Assembly: GCF_011745145.1 (NCBI RefSeq)
Contig: NZ_CP050191.1
Span: 5,310,147 to 5,374,146, forward strand
DNA length: 64,000 bases
Reading direction: 5' to 3'
Source of the DNA: Mycobacterium sp. DL440
Lineage (GTDB): Bacteria; Actinomycetota; Actinomycetes; Mycobacteriales; Mycobacteriaceae
Shown here: piece after piece, positions 1-10,143 of the stretch
Numbering within the stretch: position 1 is the first letter of the stretch
Layout: every line of letters starts with the position of its first letter
Notes under the pieces: generated by a model
What the model saw: only the letters and a program-made list of their open reading frames with translations
What the model was told of the DNA's origin: nothing
Databases searched by the model: none
Program-made: the position numbers and the translations under genes

Positions 1-1
1 C

Positions 2-733
2 GATGCTGAGTCGGGCGGCCTCCCGTCGGGTGGCGGTGGCGGTGTCCCGTCGACCGGCGGTGGGGGAGGCACTCCGTCGGGCTCCTCGTCGGCGCCGTCG
101 ATGCCCACCGGCATGTCAGGTACGGGATCCCCGTCGCCCGATGCGGCCTCAAATGCGGCCGGTGCCCTCGGCGGGATTCTGGGCTCGCTGGTGAGCCCGC
201 TCAGCGGAATCCTCGGCGGGATCACCCAGGCTGCCGGACAGGCGGCGCAGGCGGCCACTCAGGCCGGGACCCAGGCTGCGCAGATGGCCAGCCAAGCGGC
301 CGGGCAGGCGGGCGGCCCCGCCGCCGATGCCGGCCAGCTCGACAAGGCGTCGGGCAGCACCGGCGTCGACCCCGACGACCGAGACGACGAGGATCGGAAC
401 GGCCGCGACGAGGACGACGAGAAAGACGAGCACGCCAAGGATCGCGAGAAGGACGGCGAGGACCAGGTGGGCGAGCCCGAAGAGGGCGAGGCCGGTGGTC
501 TGCCTGCCACGGATTCTGTGGGTGGGCCGGCCGATCCGCTGGGCGCCGGTGAGGATGACGAAGCCGCCAAGACACTGCCTCCCGACCTGGAAGCCATGGC
601 CGCCGGCGGTGCCGCGGCGGGTCCGGCTCCGGTGCATGTCGGGGCGGATTTCGAGCAGGGCCAGCTGCATGTGGCAGCGGCGGCTACATTAGATCGCGGT
701 GTACCCGGATCTGCAGCCGTAATCGACAGGTAA
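2..733 (+). CDS. espE: EspE-like ESX-1 substrate, 3' part only
   Basis: The reading frame is open from the left edge, so the start and N-terminal domain lie outside the window. The visible 243 residues are a Gly/Ser/Pro-rich stretch, an Ala/Gln-rich segment (QAAGQAAQAATQAGTQAAQ), then a highly acidic Asp/Glu/Arg/Lys tract and a C-terminus ending VIDR. Low-complexity and acidic C-termini are usual in EspE/EspA proteins, which are secreted by ESX-1 and sit at the cell envelope. espF follows after 29 nt, then espG1 and espH, which is the order found in mycobacterial ESX-1 loci. The call rests on position and composition, because the diagnostic EspA/EspE domain is not visible. Confidence 0.8.
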   Translation, partial: DAESGGLPSGGGGGVPSTGGGGGTPSGSSSAPSMPTGMSGTGSPSPDAASNAAGALGGILGSLVSPLSGILGGITQAAGQAAQAATQAGTQAAQMASQAAGQAGGPAADAGQLDKASGSTGVDPDDRDDEDRNGRDEDDEKDEHAKDREKDGEDQVGEPEEGEAGGLPATDSVGGPADPLGAGEDDEAAKTLPPDLEAMAAGGAAAGPAPVHVGADFEQGQLHVAAAATLDRGVPGSAAVIDR

Positions 734-762
734 TTCGGGGACAGGGATCGAGGGGAATATTC

Positions 763-1074
763 ATGGCGGGTGATTTGCGGGTTGCCACCGCGCATTTGCA
801 CGAGCTATCGGCCAAACAAGGCCAGGCTGCGACCAGCCTGACCGTCGCTACCGGCGTGGTCGAAGGTGTCGACACCGCGGTGCGCCTGACGCATGGGCCG
901 ATTTCGTCGTCGACGGCCTCAGCCGTCGCGGCTGCACTCAACGCGCGTCGAGCCGCGGGAACTTGTATCGCCAGTGTGTCGCGAGACCTCGGGGCGAAGC
1001 TCTCCCGTGCAGCGATCGGGTACGACCGGGCGGATTCGACGATGTCCGGCGCCCTCCACGGGACCGTTCGGTAG
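763..1074 (+). CDS. espF: EspF, EspC-family ESX-1 secretion-associated protein
   Basis: A small protein of 103 residues, the usual size of EspC/EspF. It has a helical N-terminal segment rich in Ala, Leu and His and no signal peptide. The C-terminal half contains AAIGYDRADSTM, a Tyr-x-x-x-Asp-like motif (Y-D-R-A-D) of the kind that directs type VII substrates to the secretion machinery. The protein is known to be co-secreted with its EspE/EspA-type partner encoded just upstream. espG1 begins 14 nt downstream, which fits one operon. The family is firm from size, motif and position. Confidence 0.88.
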   Translation: MAGDLRVATAHLHELSAKQGQAATSLTVATGVVEGVDTAVRLTHGPISSSTASAVAAALNARRAAGTCIASVSRDLGAKLSRAAIGYDRADSTMSGALHGTVR

Positions 1075-1088
1075 AGGCGGAGCGGACG

Positions 1089-1937
1089 ATGAGTACTCCC
1101 TATGGCGCCGACGCGAATGCTGCGGCGATCGACGATGTCGTCGGGGTCGAGCTGACCATCGACGGGATCCTGGTGGTCGCCGACAAGCTGGGGCTGAGCG
1201 ATTTCCCGCCATCGATGGGAATCCGGTTGAACATCCCGCAGCCCGACTTGCGCAACATCGTGTGGGAACAGGTGACCCGTGATCTCACGTCCCAGGGCGT
1301 GCTGGATGTCTTCGGCAACCCCCATCCCGAGGTGGCGGCGATGCTCGACACCCTGAGCCGGCCCGAGCGCACGCTGGAAGGGCGGTGGTGGCGTCGCGAC
1401 TTGGGCGGCAAGATGATCCGGTTCGTGGTGTGCCGCAAGGGTGGTCGGCATGTGGTCGCGGCCCGCGACAACGACATGCTGGTGCTGCAGCGGGTGGCCG
1501 CACAGGTGGGCCTGGCCGGCATGGTGATGACCGTGCTCGGCGAGGGTCTGCCGGCCAGCGTCGAGCCGTTGACCGGGGTCGCGGCGACGCTCGCCAATTG
1601 CCGGACCGCCGACGAGCTGGCGGGCTACGGGATCCCACCGACCTCGGCGCGGGTCTACGCGAACATCATCTCCGAGCCCGAGAGCTGGGTGGAGCTGGTG
1701 GTGTCCGAGCGGAATCCAGGCGGCACCATCGCTCAGGTCGACGTGGCCGCAGGCGTGCTCGACTCGAAGCAGGGACGCATCGTGTCCATCCCGCGCCGGG
1801 TGAACGGGGAGCTCTACGGCAGCTTCCTGACCGGGACCAAGGACAACCTGCAGCGGGCTTTGGACGGTTTGATCGAATTCCTGCCGTCGGGTTCGTGGTT
1901 CGACAAGTCTGATCCGGACAGCTCCTACGCGTACTGA
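1089..1937 (+). CDS. espG1: EspG1, cytosolic PE/PPE chaperone of ESX-1
   Basis: A protein of 282 residues, close to the 283 of M. tuberculosis EspG1. I chose the ATG at 1089 because it gives MSTPYGADANA; a longer open frame runs back into espF. EspG proteins bind the helical tip of cognate PE-PPE dimers and keep them soluble before export; the expected client here is PE35-PPE68, encoded at 9808-11472. The sequence has the mixed alpha/beta composition of the family and no membrane segment. espH starts 14 nt after the stop. It lies between espF and espH, the usual position. Confidence 0.93.
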   Translation: MSTPYGADANAAAIDDVVGVELTIDGILVVADKLGLSDFPPSMGIRLNIPQPDLRNIVWEQVTRDLTSQGVLDVFGNPHPEVAAMLDTLSRPERTLEGRWWRRDLGGKMIRFVVCRKGGRHVVAARDNDMLVLQRVAAQVGLAGMVMTVLGEGLPASVEPLTGVAATLANCRTADELAGYGIPPTSARVYANIISEPESWVELVVSERNPGGTIAQVDVAAGVLDSKQGRIVSIPRRVNGELYGSFLTGTKDNLQRALDGLIEFLPSGSWFDKSDPDSSYAY

Positions 1938-1951
1938 AAGAGGCCGCCACG

Positions 1952-2488
1952 GTGGGTGACTTTCCGCCACATTCTCCGGACGACGATGACGACTATGACG
2001 ACCTCTCGGCGCTGGATGCCTCGTACTCGGACGACGCGTCGAACGCGGCGGGCCTCGATGCGCTCGGCACCTACGACGACTTCGTGCCGGTCGACGATGC
2101 GGCATCGGGCGACGGGTTCTCGGAGGTGTCCGGTGCTGAGGACGAGCAACTCACGGTGCCGCTGTTCACCGTCACCAACCCGCCTGAAACCGTCACGGTG
2201 ACGGCGTTCATGGATGGCCGGGTGCATCAGATCGAGTTGGCGCCGAAAGTCACCAGCCTGACCGAACGGGATCTCGCCGAGGAGATCCTGGTGATCGCGG
2301 GCCTGGCTGCTCAGCAGGCCAAGTCCGCCCAGTACTCGTTCATGCTCGCCGGAATGCGGGAGCATGGACACGACGACGCGGCGACCCGCGACTTTCTGAC
2401 CCGTGACCTGGATCTGCCCACCCCGGAGCAAGCTGATGATGCTCGGGCCCAGGTCTTTTCGACCCGCTATGGAGGCGACGATGGCTGA
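1952..2488 (+). CDS. espH: EspH, EspD/EspH-family ESX-1 accessory protein
   Basis: A protein of 178 residues (the M. tuberculosis protein is about 183) starting at a GTG. The N-terminal third is strongly acidic (DDDDDYDD and further Asp-rich repeats). The C-terminal part is a compact domain with VTVTAFMDGRVHQIEL and a helical region that includes LTERDLAEEI. EspH/EspD (DUF2694-type) proteins act in the cytosol to support secretion of EspE/EspF-type substrates. Its last 8 nt overlap the start of eccA1, suggesting translational coupling. Two further proteins with the same architecture lie at 23795-24364 and 34599-35198 on the other strand. Confidence 0.9.
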   Translation: MGDFPPHSPDDDDDYDDLSALDASYSDDASNAAGLDALGTYDDFVPVDDAASGDGFSEVSGAEDEQLTVPLFTVTNPPETVTVTAFMDGRVHQIELAPKVTSLTERDLAEEILVIAGLAAQQAKSAQYSFMLAGMREHGHDDAATRDFLTRDLDLPTPEQADDARAQVFSTRYGGDDG

Positions 2489-4205
2489 CCACCTTGCTGG
2501 AATGTTCGGTAGCGCGGTCGGCATGCTGTCCGGCTCGCCGGCCCGCTCACTCGAGATATTCACCGAGATAACCAATTACGACGAAACCGCCTGTGATGCG
2601 TGGGTGGGCCGGATCCGCTGCGGTGACACCGACCGGGTGACGTTGTTCCGGGCCTGGTATTCACGCTCGAACTTCGGCCAACTGGCCGGTACCGCCGAGA
2701 TCTCGATGAACGGTGTCGGCGCGCGGGTGCCGATCGGCGGTATCTACGGGAAGGACATCTCCTACCCGATCAACTCGCCGCTGGCGATCACCCTGGGCTT
2801 CGCCGTGCAGGAGGCGGCCGAGGGCAACTACGCCGACGCGATGGAGGCCCTGGAAGATGCCCCCGCCGGCGGGTCCGACCATCTGGTGGCCTGGGTCAAG
2901 GCGGTGATTTACGGTGCGGCGCAACGCTGGACCGATGTGATCGACCAGGTGCGTGGCGCCGACCAGTGGCCGGACACGTTCCTTGCTGCCGCGGCCGGTG
3001 TGGCGCACGGTGTGGCGGCAGCCAACCTCGGACTGTTCACCGAGGCCGACCGCAGGCTTACCGAGGCCAATGACACACCGGCCGGTCAGGCATGCGCACC
3101 GGCGATCGCCTGGTACCTGGCGATGGCCCGCCGTAACCAGGGCAACGAGGAATCGGCTCAGGTTCTCCTGGAATGGCTGCAGGCGAACTTCCCTGAGCCC
3201 AAAGTCACTACAGCACTGCGTGATCCGGCTTACCGACTGGAGACCACGACCGCCGAGAAGATCGCTGCCCGCACCGATCCGTGGGATCCGTCCAGCGTGG
3301 TGGCCGATACCTCCGGGCGGGACAAGCTGCTGGCCGAGGCGCAGGCCGAGCTGGACAAGCAGATCGGACTGAGCCGGGTCAAGGAGCAGATCGAGGCGTA
3401 CCGGGCGGCGACGCAGATGGCCCGGATCCGTGCCGCGCGCGGCATGAAGGTGGCCCAGACCTCCAAGCACATGATCTTCGCGGGTCCGCCCGGTACGGGT
3501 AAGACGACGATCGCGCGTGTGGTGGCCAACATCCTGGCCGGCCTCGGGGTGATCGGGGAGCCGAAGCTGATCGAAACCTCGCGTAAGGATTTCGTCGCGG
3601 AGTACGAGGGTCAGTCGGCGGTGAAGACGGCCAAGACGATCGACCGCGCCCTGGGTGGCGTGCTGTTCATCGACGAGGCTTACACCCTGGTGCAGGAGCG
3701 CGACGGCCGTGCCGACCCGTTCGGTACCGAGGCGCTGGACACGCTGCTGGCCCGGATGGAGAACGACCGTGACCGTCTGGTGGTCATCATCGCCGGTTAC
3801 AGCAATGACATCGACCGTTTGCTGGAGGCCAACGACGGTCTGCGTTCCCGGTTCGCCACCCGTATCGAGTTCGACTCGTACTCGCCCGACGACATCGTCG
3901 AGATCTCCAAAGTCATTGCCAAGGCGAATGATTCGTGGCTCGATGATGACGCCTGCAAGCGGGTCAACGAGGCGGCCGCGTTGTTGAGCCAGCGCACGCT
4001 CAACAACAAGCCCGCGCTGGACATCGCCGGTAACGGTCGGTACGCACGGCAGCTGGTGGAAGCCGGCGAGCAGAACCGCGACATGCGGCTGTCCCGATCG
4101 CTGGACTTCGAGAATCTAGGTGTCGAGCAGCTCAGTGAGGTCAACGGAGACGACATGTCGGCGGCGATCGCGGCGGTTCACAGCCGCCTGAATATCGGCG
4201 AATAA
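2481..4205 (+). CDS. eccA1: EccA1, AAA+ ATPase of ESX-1
   Basis: A protein of 574 residues (573 in M. tuberculosis). The N-terminal half is TPR-like helical repeats; the C-terminal half is a CbxX/CfqX-type AAA+ module with Walker A GPPGTGKT at about residues 335-342 and Walker B VLFIDEA at about 394-400. A sensor-type Asn-rich segment and an arginine-rich lid follow. EccA is a cytosolic ATPase thought to act on PE/PPE and Esp substrates or their EspG complexes. I chose the ATG at 2481, which overlaps the espH stop by 8 nt; an in-frame ATG at 2469 is possible. eccB1 starts 3 nt after the stop. Confidence 0.96.
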   Translation: MADHLAGMFGSAVGMLSGSPARSLEIFTEITNYDETACDAWVGRIRCGDTDRVTLFRAWYSRSNFGQLAGTAEISMNGVGARVPIGGIYGKDISYPINSPLAITLGFAVQEAAEGNYADAMEALEDAPAGGSDHLVAWVKAVIYGAAQRWTDVIDQVRGADQWPDTFLAAAAGVAHGVAAANLGLFTEADRRLTEANDTPAGQACAPAIAWYLAMARRNQGNEESAQVLLEWLQANFPEPKVTTALRDPAYRLETTTAEKIAARTDPWDPSSVVADTSGRDKLLAEAQAELDKQIGLSRVKEQIEAYRAATQMARIRAARGMKVAQTSKHMIFAGPPGTGKTTIARVVANILAGLGVIGEPKLIETSRKDFVAEYEGQSAVKTAKTIDRALGGVLFIDEAYTLVQERDGRADPFGTEALDTLLARMENDRDRLVVIIAGYSNDIDRLLEANDGLRSRFATRIEFDSYSPDDIVEISKVIAKANDSWLDDDACKRVNEAAALLSQRTLNNKPALDIAGNGRYARQLVEAGEQNRDMRLSRSLDFENLGVEQLSEVNGDDMSAAIAAVHSRLNIGE

Positions 4206-4208
4206 GCG

Positions 4209-5651
4209 ATGGCAGGCTTCCGGCTCACCACCAAGGTCCAGGTCAGCGGCTGGCGCTTTCTGCTGCGTCGTGTCGAGCACGCGATCGTGCGCCGCGACAC
4301 CCGGATGTTCGACGATCCGCTGCAGTTCTACAGCCGGGCGGTGTTCGCCGGTGTCGTGGTCTCGGTGCTGATCTGCCTCGGCGCGGGGATGATGGCGTAC
4401 TTCAAGCCGCTGGGCAAGCAGGGCAGCGATCAGTTGTTGGTGGACCGCACCACCAATCAGCTCTACGTGATGCTGCCCGGAAGCAATCTGCTTCGCCCTG
4501 TCTACAACCTGACCTCGGCCCGGTTGGCGCTCGGTAATTCCGGTACCCCGTCCGCGGTGAAGTCCGAGGAGCTGAACCGGTTGCCCAAGGGCCAGCCGAT
4601 CGGTATTCCCGGCGCGCCCTATGCCACGCCGACCGGGGCGCCCGCCTCGCGGTGGACGTTGTGCGACACCGTGGCCAAGCCCGACAGCTCCGCTCCCAAG
4701 GTGGAGTCCTCGATCCTGATCAGGTCGCTGGCAACGGATACCGCGGTCGGCTCGATGCGGCCGAACCAGGGCATGCTGGTGTCCTTCGAGGGGGGCAACT
4801 GGCTGGTCACCGAAGACGGCAGGCACAGCATCGACCTGTCGGACCGGGCGGTCAGCTCGGCCGTGGGCATCCCGGTCACCGCGAAGGCGACGCCGGTCTC
4901 GGAAGGGCTGTTCAACGCCCTGGCCAACCGGGGCCCCTGGCAGCTGCCGGGGATTGCGGCCGCCGGTGCGCCGAATACCGTTGGGCTGCCGGAGAATCTG
5001 GTGATCGGCTCGGTGTTCCAGACGGCCACCGAATCCGATCCGCAGCACTATGTTGTGTTGCCGGACGGGGTGGCCCGCGTCAACGACACCACCGCTGCGG
5101 CGTTGCGCGCCACCAACTCCTACGGCCTGATGAAGCCGCCGTCGGTGGAGGCCAGCCAGGTCGCCAAGATCGCCGAGCAGGTGTACGTGTCGCCGCTGCC
5201 GGACAAGCCCATGGACGTGCTGCTGCGTCAGGACTCGCCGGTGTTGTGCTGGGCCTGGCAGCGTGAACCCGGCGATCAGGCGCCGAAGACCACCGTCATC
5301 GCCGGCCGCCGACTGCCGATTCCGTCGTCGGCCGTCGGCACCGGGATCGACCAGATCGGCGGCGATGCAACGGTATACATCGAAGGTGGCCAGTTCGTGC
5401 GGCTGCAGTCGCCGGATCCCCGGGTGGGCGAGAGTCTGTACTACATCGACCCGCAAGGAGTGCGGTACGGCATCGCCAATGACGATGCCGCGAAGAATCT
5501 GGGCTTGTCCGGTTCGGTGAACGCACCGTGGCAGGTCGTAGGGCTGCTGGTGGAGGGCCCGGTCTTGTCGAAGGACGCGGCGCTGCTTGAGCACGACACG
5601 CTGCCTGCCGACCCCCATCCGCGCAAAGTGGAAAGCAAGCAAGGCTCATGA
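4209..5651 (+). CDS. eccB1: EccB1, ESX-1 core membrane component
   Basis: A protein of 480 residues, the same length as M. tuberculosis EccB1. A short cytosolic N-terminus carries an Arg-rich helix, then a single membrane segment spans about residues 44-64 ([14 protein letters not shown]), followed by a large periplasmic domain with repeated beta modules. EccB is part of the conserved EccB-C-D-E membrane complex and forms its periplasmic crown. The gene sits between eccA1 and eccCa1 and overlaps eccCa1 by 4 nt (ATGA). Confidence 0.96.
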   Translation: MAGFRLTTKVQVSGWRFLLRRVEHAIVRRDTRMFDDPLQFYSRAVFAGVVVSVLICLGAGMMAYFKPLGKQGSDQLLVDRTTNQLYVMLPGSNLLRPVYNLTSARLALGNSGTPSAVKSEELNRLPKGQPIGIPGAPYATPTGAPASRWTLCDTVAKPDSSAPKVESSILIRSLATDTAVGSMRPNQGMLVSFEGGNWLVTEDGRHSIDLSDRAVSSAVGIPVTAKATPVSEGLFNALANRGPWQLPGIAAAGAPNTVGLPENLVIGSVFQTATESDPQHYVVLPDGVARVNDTTAAALRATNSYGLMKPPSVEASQVAKIAEQVYVSPLPDKPMDVLLRQDSPVLCWAWQREPGDQAPKTTVIAGRRLPIPSSAVGTGIDQIGGDATVYIEGGQFVRLQSPDPRVGESLYYIDPQGVRYGIANDDAAKNLGLSGSVNAPWQVVGLLVEGPVLSKDAALLEHDTLPADPHPRKVESKQGS

Positions 5652-7879
5652 CAACCAAGAAGTTCACCCCGACCATCAAGCGGGGCCCGCGCCTGACACC
5701 GGGCGAGATCAACGTCGCCGCACCGGATGACCTCGGTATCGAGATCCCGCCGTCGGGTATGCAGAAGGCCATGCCCTGGGTGATGGGCGGCTGCATGATC
5801 GGCATGATCGCGATCATGATCTTCACCGGGGTGCGTCAGCTGTCTCCGTACATGCTGATGATGCCGTTGATGATGATCATGGGCACCGTCGGAATGATGG
5901 GCGGTGGTGGCGCCGGTGGCAAGAAGGTCCCGGAGATCAACGCCGACCGCAAGGAATACCTGCGATACTTGGCCGGCCTGCGCACCCGCGTCACGTCGTC
6001 GGCGTCGGCGCAGGTCTCGTTCTTCGGTTACCACGCACCGCATCCCGACGATCTGTTGTCGATCATCGGCACCCACCGGCAGTGGTCCCGTCAGGCCAAC
6101 TCCGACTTCTACGCCGCCACCCGGATCGGCATCGGCGCCGAGATCGCGGTGGACCGGCTGCTCAAGCCGAACACCAGCGGTGAGCTGGCCGGTCCGCAGG
6201 GCGCGCCGCAGCCGCACCTGGAGCCGGTCAGCCACATGTGGGTGACCAAGTTCCTGCGCACCCACGGCCTGATTCACGATTGCCCGAAACTTGTTCAGCT
6301 GCGGACATTTCCGACGATCGCCGTGGGCGGCGACCTCGACGGTGCCTCGGCGATGCTGACCGCGATGATCTGTCATGTGGCGGTGTTCCATCCGCCGGAC
6401 CTGTTGCAGATCCGGGTGCTCACCGACAACCCGGAAGACCCGAAGTGGTCGTGGCTCAAGTGGCTGCCGCACGTGCAGCACCAGACCGATACCGATGCGG
6501 CCGGGCCCACCCGATTGGTCTACACCCGTCCCGACGGTCTGAGCGATCTGACCGCGCGCGGCCCGCACAGCGCCGACGCCGCGCCCGGCGGCCCGTACGT
6601 GATCGTGGTGGACCTGACCGGCGGCAAGGCCGGTTTCCCGGTCGACGGCCGGGCCGGAGTCACGGTGCTCACCCTCGGCAATCACCGGGGTTCGGCGTAC
6701 CGGTTGCGGGTCGATGCGGACGGGACGGCCGACGACAAGCTGCCTAACCAGAACTACCGCGAGGTCACGCGGGTCGTCGATCGGATGACCCCGGCGCAGG
6801 CCGGCCGGGTCGCCCGCAAGCTGGCCGGCTGGTCGATCACCGGCACGATCATCGACAAGAACGTCCGGGTGCAGAAAAAGGTCTCCAAAGAATGGCACCA
6901 CCTGGTGGGCGCCAAGTCGGTCGAGGAGGTGACGCCGGCACGCTGGCGAATGTTCACCGACACCGACCGCGACCGGCTCAAGATCCCGTTCGGCCACGAG
7001 CTCAAGTCCGGCGAGGTGATGAAGCTGGACATCAAGGAGGGCGCGGAGTTCGGTGCCGGCCCGCACGGCATGCTCATCGGAACCACCGGCTCGGGTAAGT
7101 CGGAATTCCTTCGCACCATGATCCTGTCGTTGGTGGCCACCCATCACCCCGATCAGATCAACCTGTTGCTCACCGACTTCAAGGGTGGTTCGACCTTCCT
7201 CGGTATGGAGAAGCTGCCGCACACCGCGGCCGTCGTCACCAACATGGAAGAGGAAGCCGAGCTGGTCGGCCGTATGGGCGAGGTGCTCACCGGTGAACTC
7301 GACCGGCGCCAGCAGATCCTGCGTCAGGCCGGTATGCAGGTGGGTGCCGCGGGTGCGCTGTCCGGTGTGGCCGAGTACGAGAAGCACCGCGAGCGCGGCG
7401 CCGACCTTCCGCCGTTGCCGACGCTGTTCGTGGTGGTCGACGAGTTCGCCGAGTTGCTGCAGAACCACCCCGACTTCATCCAGCTGTTCGACCGCATCTG
7501 CCGCGTGGGCCGGTCGCTGCGCGTGCACCTGCTGCTGGCCACCCAGTCGCTGAACACCGGCGGCGTGCGGATCGACAAGCTCGAGCCGAACCTGACCTAC
7601 CGAATTGCGTTGCGTACCACCAGCTCGTCGGAGTCCAAGGCGGTGATCGGGACGCCCGAGGCGCAGTACATCACCAACAAAGAGAGCGGCGTGGGCTTCC
7701 TGCGGGTGGGTATGGAGGATCCGGTGAAGTTCAGCACCCTCTGGACCGGAGCCAACTACGTGCCCGAGGTCGAGGAGTCGGCCGACGGTGAGGTCAGGCC
7801 ACGCTCGCAGCGTCAGGCCCGGCTGCGGATTCATCAGTTCACGACGACACCGATTTTTGATACGGCGGTGAGCCAATGA
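5648..7879 (+). CDS. eccCa1: EccCa1, FtsK/SpoIIIE-type ATPase subunit of ESX-1
   Basis: A protein of 743 residues (747 in M. tuberculosis). Two Met-rich hydrophobic segments lie at about residues 38-85, followed by a domain of unknown function and one FtsK/SpoIIIE ATPase domain. Walker A is GTTGSGKS at about 478-485, and the Walker B-like strand is [10 protein letters not shown]. EccCa pairs with EccCb to form the motor that powers export through the ESX-1 pore. The stop overlaps the eccCb1 start by 4 nt. Splitting EccC into two genes is characteristic of ESX-1; other ESX systems carry a single EccC. Confidence 0.96.
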   Translation: MTTKKFTPTIKRGPRLTPGEINVAAPDDLGIEIPPSGMQKAMPWVMGGCMIGMIAIMIFTGVRQLSPYMLMMPLMMIMGTVGMMGGGGAGGKKVPEINADRKEYLRYLAGLRTRVTSSASAQVSFFGYHAPHPDDLLSIIGTHRQWSRQANSDFYAATRIGIGAEIAVDRLLKPNTSGELAGPQGAPQPHLEPVSHMWVTKFLRTHGLIHDCPKLVQLRTFPTIAVGGDLDGASAMLTAMICHVAVFHPPDLLQIRVLTDNPEDPKWSWLKWLPHVQHQTDTDAAGPTRLVYTRPDGLSDLTARGPHSADAAPGGPYVIVVDLTGGKAGFPVDGRAGVTVLTLGNHRGSAYRLRVDADGTADDKLPNQNYREVTRVVDRMTPAQAGRVARKLAGWSITGTIIDKNVRVQKKVSKEWHHLVGAKSVEEVTPARWRMFTDTDRDRLKIPFGHELKSGEVMKLDIKEGAEFGAGPHGMLIGTTGSGKSEFLRTMILSLVATHHPDQINLLLTDFKGGSTFLGMEKLPHTAAVVTNMEEEAELVGRMGEVLTGELDRRQQILRQAGMQVGAAGALSGVAEYEKHRERGADLPPLPTLFVVVDEFAELLQNHPDFIQLFDRICRVGRSLRVHLLLATQSLNTGGVRIDKLEPNLTYRIALRTTSSSESKAVIGTPEAQYITNKESGVGFLRVGMEDPVKFSTLWTGANYVPEVEESADGEVRPRSQRQARLRIHQFTTTPIFDTAVSQ

Positions 7880-9648
7880 GCACAGATGCTGAACCCAAGG
7901 TGCTGCGTGAGGTCGTCCTCGGGCAGCTGGGCACCGGTGAGATCCGCGCCTACAAGATGTGGCTGCCGCCGCTGACCGATCCGACCCCGGTCAACGAGTT
8001 GATCGAACGCGACTACCAGCGTCAGCCGCTGCGCTTCCCGCTGGGAATCATGGACGAGCCGCGCCGGCACCGGCAGGACATCTGGGGCGTCGACGTCTCG
8101 GCCGCCGGCGGCAACATCGCGATCGGCGGTGCCCCGCAGACAGGCAAGTCGACCTTCCTCCAGACCCTGATGCTGTCGGCCGCCGCGACCCATACGCCGC
8201 GGCAGGTGCAGTTCTATTGCATCGACCTCGGTGGTGGTGGCCTGATGTACATGGAAGACCTGCCGCATGTGGGTGGCGTGGCCACCCGTGCCGAACCGGA
8301 TCGGGTCAACCGGGTGGTGGCCGAGGTCAAGGCGGTGCTCAGGGCCCGCGAGCAGGTGTTCAAGCAGTACCGCGTGGGCTCGGTCTCAGCCTACCGCGAG
8401 ATGCGGGACGACCCGAACAACCCGGCCGCCCAGGATCCCTTCGGCGACGTCTTCCTCGTGATCGACGGTTGGCCGGCGTTCGTGGCGGATTTCCCCGATC
8501 TCGAGCCCGCCGTGCAGGATCTGGCCGGCCAGGGGCTGGCGTACGGCGTGCACGTCATCATCTCCACGCCGCGCTGGACCGAGCTCAAGTCACGTGTGCG
8601 TGACTACCTGGGCACCAAGATCGAATTCCGCCTCGGCGACGTCAACGAGACCCAGATCGACCGGATCACCCGCGACATCCCGGCCAACCGGCCGGGCCGC
8701 GCCGTTTCGCTCGAGAAACATCACCTGATGATCGGGGTACCGCGGCTGGACGGTGTGCACAGCTCCGCCAACATCGTCGACGCGATCACGGCGGGTGTGC
8801 GGGAAGTGGCCTCGCGCTACACCGACCAGGCACCGCAGGTGCGGGTGCTCCCGGAGAAGATCTACCTCCATCAGCTCGACCCGAACCCGCCCGGAGCCGA
8901 TTCCGATTACCGGACCCGCTGGCAGGTGCCGCTGGGGGTGCGCGAGTCCGACCTGGCGGTCGCCTACAACCAGATGAACATGACACCGCATCTGCTGATC
9001 TTCGGCGCTCCGAAATCGGGGAAGACCACCATCGCGCAGGCGGTGGCCAAGGCGATCTGCAATCGCAACAGTCCCGACCAGGTGCGGTTCATGCTGGCCG
9101 ACTACCGGTCGGGCCTGCTCGACGCGGTGCCAGAGTCGCATCTTCTGGCTGCCGGCGCGATCAACCGAAACAGCGCGTCGTTGGAGGAGTCGATCAAGGC
9201 GCTGGCCACCAACCTGCGGAAGCGGCTGCCGCCGGCGGACCTCACCACCGCGCAGCTGCGGGCGAGGTCGTGGTGGAGTGGTCCGGACATCGTGCTGCTG
9301 GTCGACGACTGGCACATGATCACCGCGGCCGCGGGCATGCTGTCGCCGATGGCTCCGTTGGGTCCGCTGCTGCCGGCCGCAGCAGATATCGGCCTGCACG
9401 TCATCGTGACGTGCCAGATGAGCCTGGCGCACCGGGCCACGATGGATAAGTTCGTGGGCGCCGCCTATGGCGCCGGTTCGCCGACTTTGTTCCTTTCCGG
9501 CGAGAAGAACGACTTCCCGTCGCGGGAGATCATCGTCAAGAAGAGGCCGCCTGGCCAGGCATTTATGGTCGCGCCGGACGGCAAGGAAGTCATTCAGGCG
9601 GCCTATGTCGATCCGCCCGAAGAAGAAGTGTTCGCAGCACCCCAATAG
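7876..9648 (+). CDS. eccCb1: EccCb1, soluble two-domain ATPase subunit of ESX-1
   Basis: A protein of 590 residues (591 in M. tuberculosis) without membrane segments. It holds two FtsK/SpoIIIE ATPase domains with P-loops GAPQTGKS (about residues 85-92) and GAPKSGKT (about 377-384). Walker B-type strands are VFLVIDGW in the first domain and IVLLVDDW in the second. The last domain is the known docking site for the EsxB C-terminal tail. It completes the split EccC motor with EccCa1. A 159-nt gap follows before PE35. Confidence 0.96.
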   Translation: MSTDAEPKVLREVVLGQLGTGEIRAYKMWLPPLTDPTPVNELIERDYQRQPLRFPLGIMDEPRRHRQDIWGVDVSAAGGNIAIGGAPQTGKSTFLQTLMLSAAATHTPRQVQFYCIDLGGGGLMYMEDLPHVGGVATRAEPDRVNRVVAEVKAVLRAREQVFKQYRVGSVSAYREMRDDPNNPAAQDPFGDVFLVIDGWPAFVADFPDLEPAVQDLAGQGLAYGVHVIISTPRWTELKSRVRDYLGTKIEFRLGDVNETQIDRITRDIPANRPGRAVSLEKHHLMIGVPRLDGVHSSANIVDAITAGVREVASRYTDQAPQVRVLPEKIYLHQLDPNPPGADSDYRTRWQVPLGVRESDLAVAYNQMNMTPHLLIFGAPKSGKTTIAQAVAKAICNRNSPDQVRFMLADYRSGLLDAVPESHLLAAGAINRNSASLEESIKALATNLRKRLPPADLTTAQLRARSWWSGPDIVLLVDDWHMITAAAGMLSPMAPLGPLLPAAADIGLHVIVTCQMSLAHRATMDKFVGAAYGAGSPTLFLSGEKNDFPSREIIVKKRPPGQAFMVAPDGKEVIQAAYVDPPEEEVFAAPQ

Positions 9649-9807
9649 GGCAGTTAGTATTTGACCAACGCACTCAGCAACGCTGGCGGCGGCCCGCCAG
9701 CAAAGAGATCGGGGGACAGATCTCTTGACGGCATGGCAAACTTTCTGCCACGTCGCCTTTGGGTGCTTGTCCCTGGTTATTTGTAATCGAGACAGGGGAG
9801 CAAGCAA

Positions 9808-10101
9808 ATGGAACCATTGATGCACAACCCGGGTGCCGAAGGTGTTGCGGCACAGGTGATCGCAAACGCGGCCCGCGGTTTGGCCGGCGGCACCACCGCT
9901 ACTGCGGCCGTCACCGCGCTGGTTCCGGCCGGCGCTGACGAGGTCTCGGTAATCGCTGCGATGGCCTTCGCCAGCGAGGGAGTCGAGGCTCTTGCCGCGA
10001 ATTCGTTCGCCCAGGAGGAACTCACCCGGGCGGGTGCGGCGTACCAGGAGATCGCGGGTATCTACAACGCGGTCGACGCAGCTCAGGCCACCACGCTCTA
10101 G
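9808..10101 (+). CDS. pe35: PE35, PE-family ESX-1 substrate
   Basis: A protein of 97 residues, the size of a bare PE domain (99 in M. tuberculosis PE35), with an Ala-rich two-helix pattern and no signal peptide. The C-terminal end has IYNAVDAA, which contains the Y-x-x-x-D export motif. A purine-rich ribosome-binding site (GGGGAG) lies upstream of the ATG. It forms a dimer with PPE68, encoded 42 nt downstream, and is expected to be bound by EspG1. The canonical Pro-Glu dipeptide is shifted to the very N-terminus (MEPLMHNPG), so the name leans on position as well. Confidence 0.92.
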   Translation: MEPLMHNPGAEGVAAQVIANAARGLAGGTTATAAVTALVPAGADEVSVIAAMAFASEGVEALAANSFAQEELTRAGAAYQEIAGIYNAVDAAQATTL

Positions 10102-10143
10102 CCGCCAGTCGGCAAAATCGTCTTCAGATAGGGTCGTCCAACA

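Noticed and set aside
149-2105. Long minus-strand frames opposite espE, espF and espG1
   Set aside because: They lie antisense to clear genes, have Arg/Pro/Ala-rich composition typical of shadow frames in GC-rich DNA, and show no domain.
4116-7876. Very long minus-strand frames opposite eccB1 and eccCa1
   Set aside because: Both overlap well-supported ATPase and membrane genes and are His/Arg-rich shadows.
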